33,346 bases of DNA from an uncultured Lachnospiraceae bacterium. GTDB lineage: Bacteria; Bacillota; Clostridia; Lachnospirales; Lachnospiraceae. Position 1 is the first letter of the stretch. Every line of letters starts with the position of its first letter. Made by a program: the position numbers and the translations under genes. The stretch spans positions 1 through 33,346 of the forward strand of contig CATJTQ010000078.1 in assembly GCA_949743325.1 (NCBI GenBank). Direction: 5' to 3'. Positions 31,976 to 33,346 of the stretch are shown here, piece by piece. The notes under the pieces were generated by a model. That model had not been told where the DNA came from and did not search any database. It saw only the letters and a program-made list of their open reading frames with translations.

Positions 31976-33346
31976 ATGAGAGAGAAGTTATCAGACAAAA
32001 AAGTTATAGTTGCAACAGCAGCATCTATAGCGGCGGTTTTATTATGTTCGTTTGTCTTTGTTTTTGCATTTAAAAATGAAAACGGTACTTATCGTTCTAT
32101 TAAAATTGTAGAGACCGACGGAACAGTTAGTATTGAAAGAGGACAAAAAGATCAACTACAGGCTTCTGCCAATATGAATTTGCAGTCAGGCGACCGTATT
32201 TCCACAGATAGGAATTCTTTTGCAGTTTTATGTCTTGATGAGGATAAATTTGTACGTCTTAATGCAGATAGTACAATAACAGTGGAGGCTGCCGGAAAAG
32301 AGAACAGCAGTAAAACTAAGATTATACTTGAAAAGGGCGGAGTTTTAAATGAGATTCAAAATCCTCTTGAGGAAAATTCTTCTTATGACATAAAAACTCC
32401 TAATGCAACAATGTCTGTCAGAGGAACAGTTTATGAAGTCCGTTTAGAAGAAATTGAGGATGAAGATTGTACAAGTGTGCTTGTCTATGATGGTAAAGTT
32501 GAGGTTGCAGTTGATGGATTAGACTCTGACATTTACAAAAAGGGTGAGTATACTCAGTTTACTAATACTGACAATCCAGAATTTATTATTAAAAAATCAG
32601 AAATTACGCTAGATGTAATGGATGAACAGATATTACAGTGGCTTGATGATATTTCTGAAACAGGACGTGAAACTATACTTGATGATATATTGAACAATTC
32701 TAAAAATAATGATAACATGGTGTCTTCAGACAGCTTAAAAGATGCTTCAGGTAACTTGAATATGCCTGAAGAATCAGCGTCTCCTTCAGTATCTGGCGCA
32801 GCTGAGACAAATAAACCGCAGTTATCATCTAATGAAAGTTCAAAAAATAAAAATAGACCAAAATCAACAGCGTCATCTGACAACTCTTCAAATGATATGA
32901 GTAAAGATGAAGATAGTGCAGACAAGTCAGATTTTCCTATTGAGAAAAATGAACCAAATATGACATCAGATACACCTGATAAAACTGAGCATCCGGATAG
33001 GATAGATGATTTTGAGAAAACGGCTGTGCCGATGGTCACTCAGCAACCTAAGAAGACTGATGCACCAAAAGTAACAGAAAATATAAAGAAAACAGATAAA
33101 CCAAAATCAACACAAAATGTAAATAAAACAGATAAACCTAAGGTGACGGAAAATGTAAAGAATACAGATATTCCTAAAAAGACAGCGGAGATTAATGTTA
33201 CGGAGACACCAAAGGCAACAGAAGGAATCTATAAGACAGAGCCTCCGAAGAAGACGTTAGATGCAGAAAAAACAGAACCGCCAAAGAAGACGTTAGATGC
33301 AGAAAAAACAGAACCGCCAAAGAAGACGTTAGATGCAGAAAAAACA
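31976..33346 (+). CDS. FecR-domain surface protein with 12-residue repeats, 3' end beyond the window
   Basis: Partial: 457 codons without a stop. An N-terminal membrane segment or signal (about residues 9-30) leads to a FecR domain (about 38-150) with VETDGTVSIERG, LQSGDRISTDRNSFAVLCLD and the conserved IKTPNATMSVRGTVYEV. After a helix (to about 245) comes a Ser/Asn/Asp/Lys-rich low-complexity stalk, then from residue 360 repeats of 12 residues (see 33053-33346). FecR domains in Gram-positive bacteria occur in extracellular proteins of mostly unknown role, unlike the iron-dicitrate sensor FecR of Gram-negative bacteria. GAAGGGTG precedes the ATG. An anchor or further domain may follow outside the window. 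Confidence 0.85.
   Translation, partial: MREKLSDKKVIVATAASIAAVLLCSFVFVFAFKNENGTYRSIKIVETDGTVSIERGQKDQLQASANMNLQSGDRISTDRNSFAVLCLDEDKFVRLNADSTITVEAAGKENSSKTKIILEKGGVLNEIQNPLEENSSYDIKTPNATMSVRGTVYEVRLEEIEDEDCTSVLVYDGKVEVAVDGLDSDIYKKGEYTQFTNTDNPEFIIKKSEITLDVMDEQILQWLDDISETGRETILDDILNNSKNNDNMVSSDSLKDASGNLNMPEESASPSVSGAAETNKPQLSSNESSKNKNRPKSTASSDNSSNDMSKDEDSADKSDFPIEKNEPNMTSDTPDKTEHPDRIDDFEKTAVPMVTQQPKKTDAPKVTENIKKTDKPKSTQNVNKTDKPKVTENVKNTDIPKKTAEINVTETPKATEGIYKTEPPKKTLDAEKTEPPKKTLDAEKTEPPKKTLDAEKT
33053..33346 (+). repeat. 36-bp coding tandem repeat, at least eight units
   Basis: Units start at 33053 and follow every 36 bp. The first five are diverged (pattern xTxxPKxTxxxx, such as KTDAPKVTENIK and KTDKPKSTQNVN); the last three encode KTEPPKKTLDAE, with the last two almost identical in DNA and the array running out of the window. 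The repeat is in frame and rich in Thr, Lys, Pro and Glu. It probably forms an extended stalk in the cell wall. Confidence 0.9.

Noticed and set aside
31825-32073. Reading frame of 82 codons upstream of the FecR-domain protein
   Set aside because: It covers the promoter and overlaps the FecR-domain gene in another frame; the frame starting at 31976 has the ribosome binding site, signal segment and domain.
32554-33039. 161-codon Ser-rich frame on the minus strand
   Set aside because: It is the antisense shadow of the low-complexity Ser/Asp/Lys stalk of the FecR-domain gene, without promoter or binding site.
33053-33346. CRISPR-like 36-bp periodicity
   Set aside because: The units are contiguous without spacers and keep an open reading frame, so this is a protein repeat.

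Overview
The window looks like chromosomal DNA of a low-G+C, Gram-positive anaerobe of the class Clostridia, probably Lachnospiraceae. The evidence is the A+T-rich composition, strong AGGAGG-type ribosome binding sites, occasional TTG/GTG starts, hairpin-plus-T-run terminators, a T-box leader in front of tyrS, lipoprotein-type binding proteins, YesM/YesN-type two-component genes and a DUF1292 protein. The genus assignment is inference. No rRNA, tRNA, phage, insertion sequence or CRISPR array was seen.

Layout. (1) 12-527: an unrecognised soluble protein closed by a terminator. (2) 650-5439: a CUT2-type sugar ABC importer in the order permease, ATPase, permease, binding lipoprotein. (3) 5760-10189, minus strand and convergent with it: a YesN-type response regulator, a YesM-type histidine kinase and a membrane-anchored sugar-binding-like protein, overlapping or 1 nt apart. 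This resembles the XylFII-LytS-YesN type of sugar-sensing module and probably controls the neighbouring importer. (4) 10594-18450, plus strand and divergent: an OmpR-type regulator, a HAMP histidine kinase, a putative lipoprotein, a CUT1-type binding lipoprotein, two MalF/MalG-type permeases without an ATPase, a short HlyD/MacA-like adaptor and a single-pass protein carrying only a MacB-like extracytoplasmic domain. This mix of importer and efflux-pump parts is the least familiar assembly in the window. A hairpin at 13618-13662 holds the ribosome binding site of the transporter half and ends in seven Ts.

(5) 18550-20646: a soluble PocR-domain chemoreceptor-like protein, a DUF1292 protein on the minus strand, and a disordered Lys/Asn/Tyr-rich protein. 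(6) 20681-23376, minus strand: oligoendopeptidase F and a Mn-type superoxide dismutase. (7) 23651-25463: promoter, tyrosine T-box (specifier UAC, T-box bulge UGGU), tyrS and terminator. (8) 25658-29637: promoter, about 200 nt of untranslated leader, an XpaC-like membrane protein, a secreted protein joining a binding-protein-like domain to a von Willebrand A domain, and TelA. XpaC and TelA are a known pair; the gene between them is the odd part. (9) 29673-31731, minus strand: a charged coiled-coil protein of unknown function and an NSS-family sodium symporter. (10) 31909 to the window end: a FecR-domain surface protein, cut off by the window, whose tail is a growing array of 12-residue repeats.

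All functional statements rest on motif reading by eye; no database search was possible. Family calls with clear catalytic motifs (PepF, SOD, TyrRS, ABC ATPase, kinases, regulators, NSS, TelA) are firm, while substrates and physiological roles are inferred.
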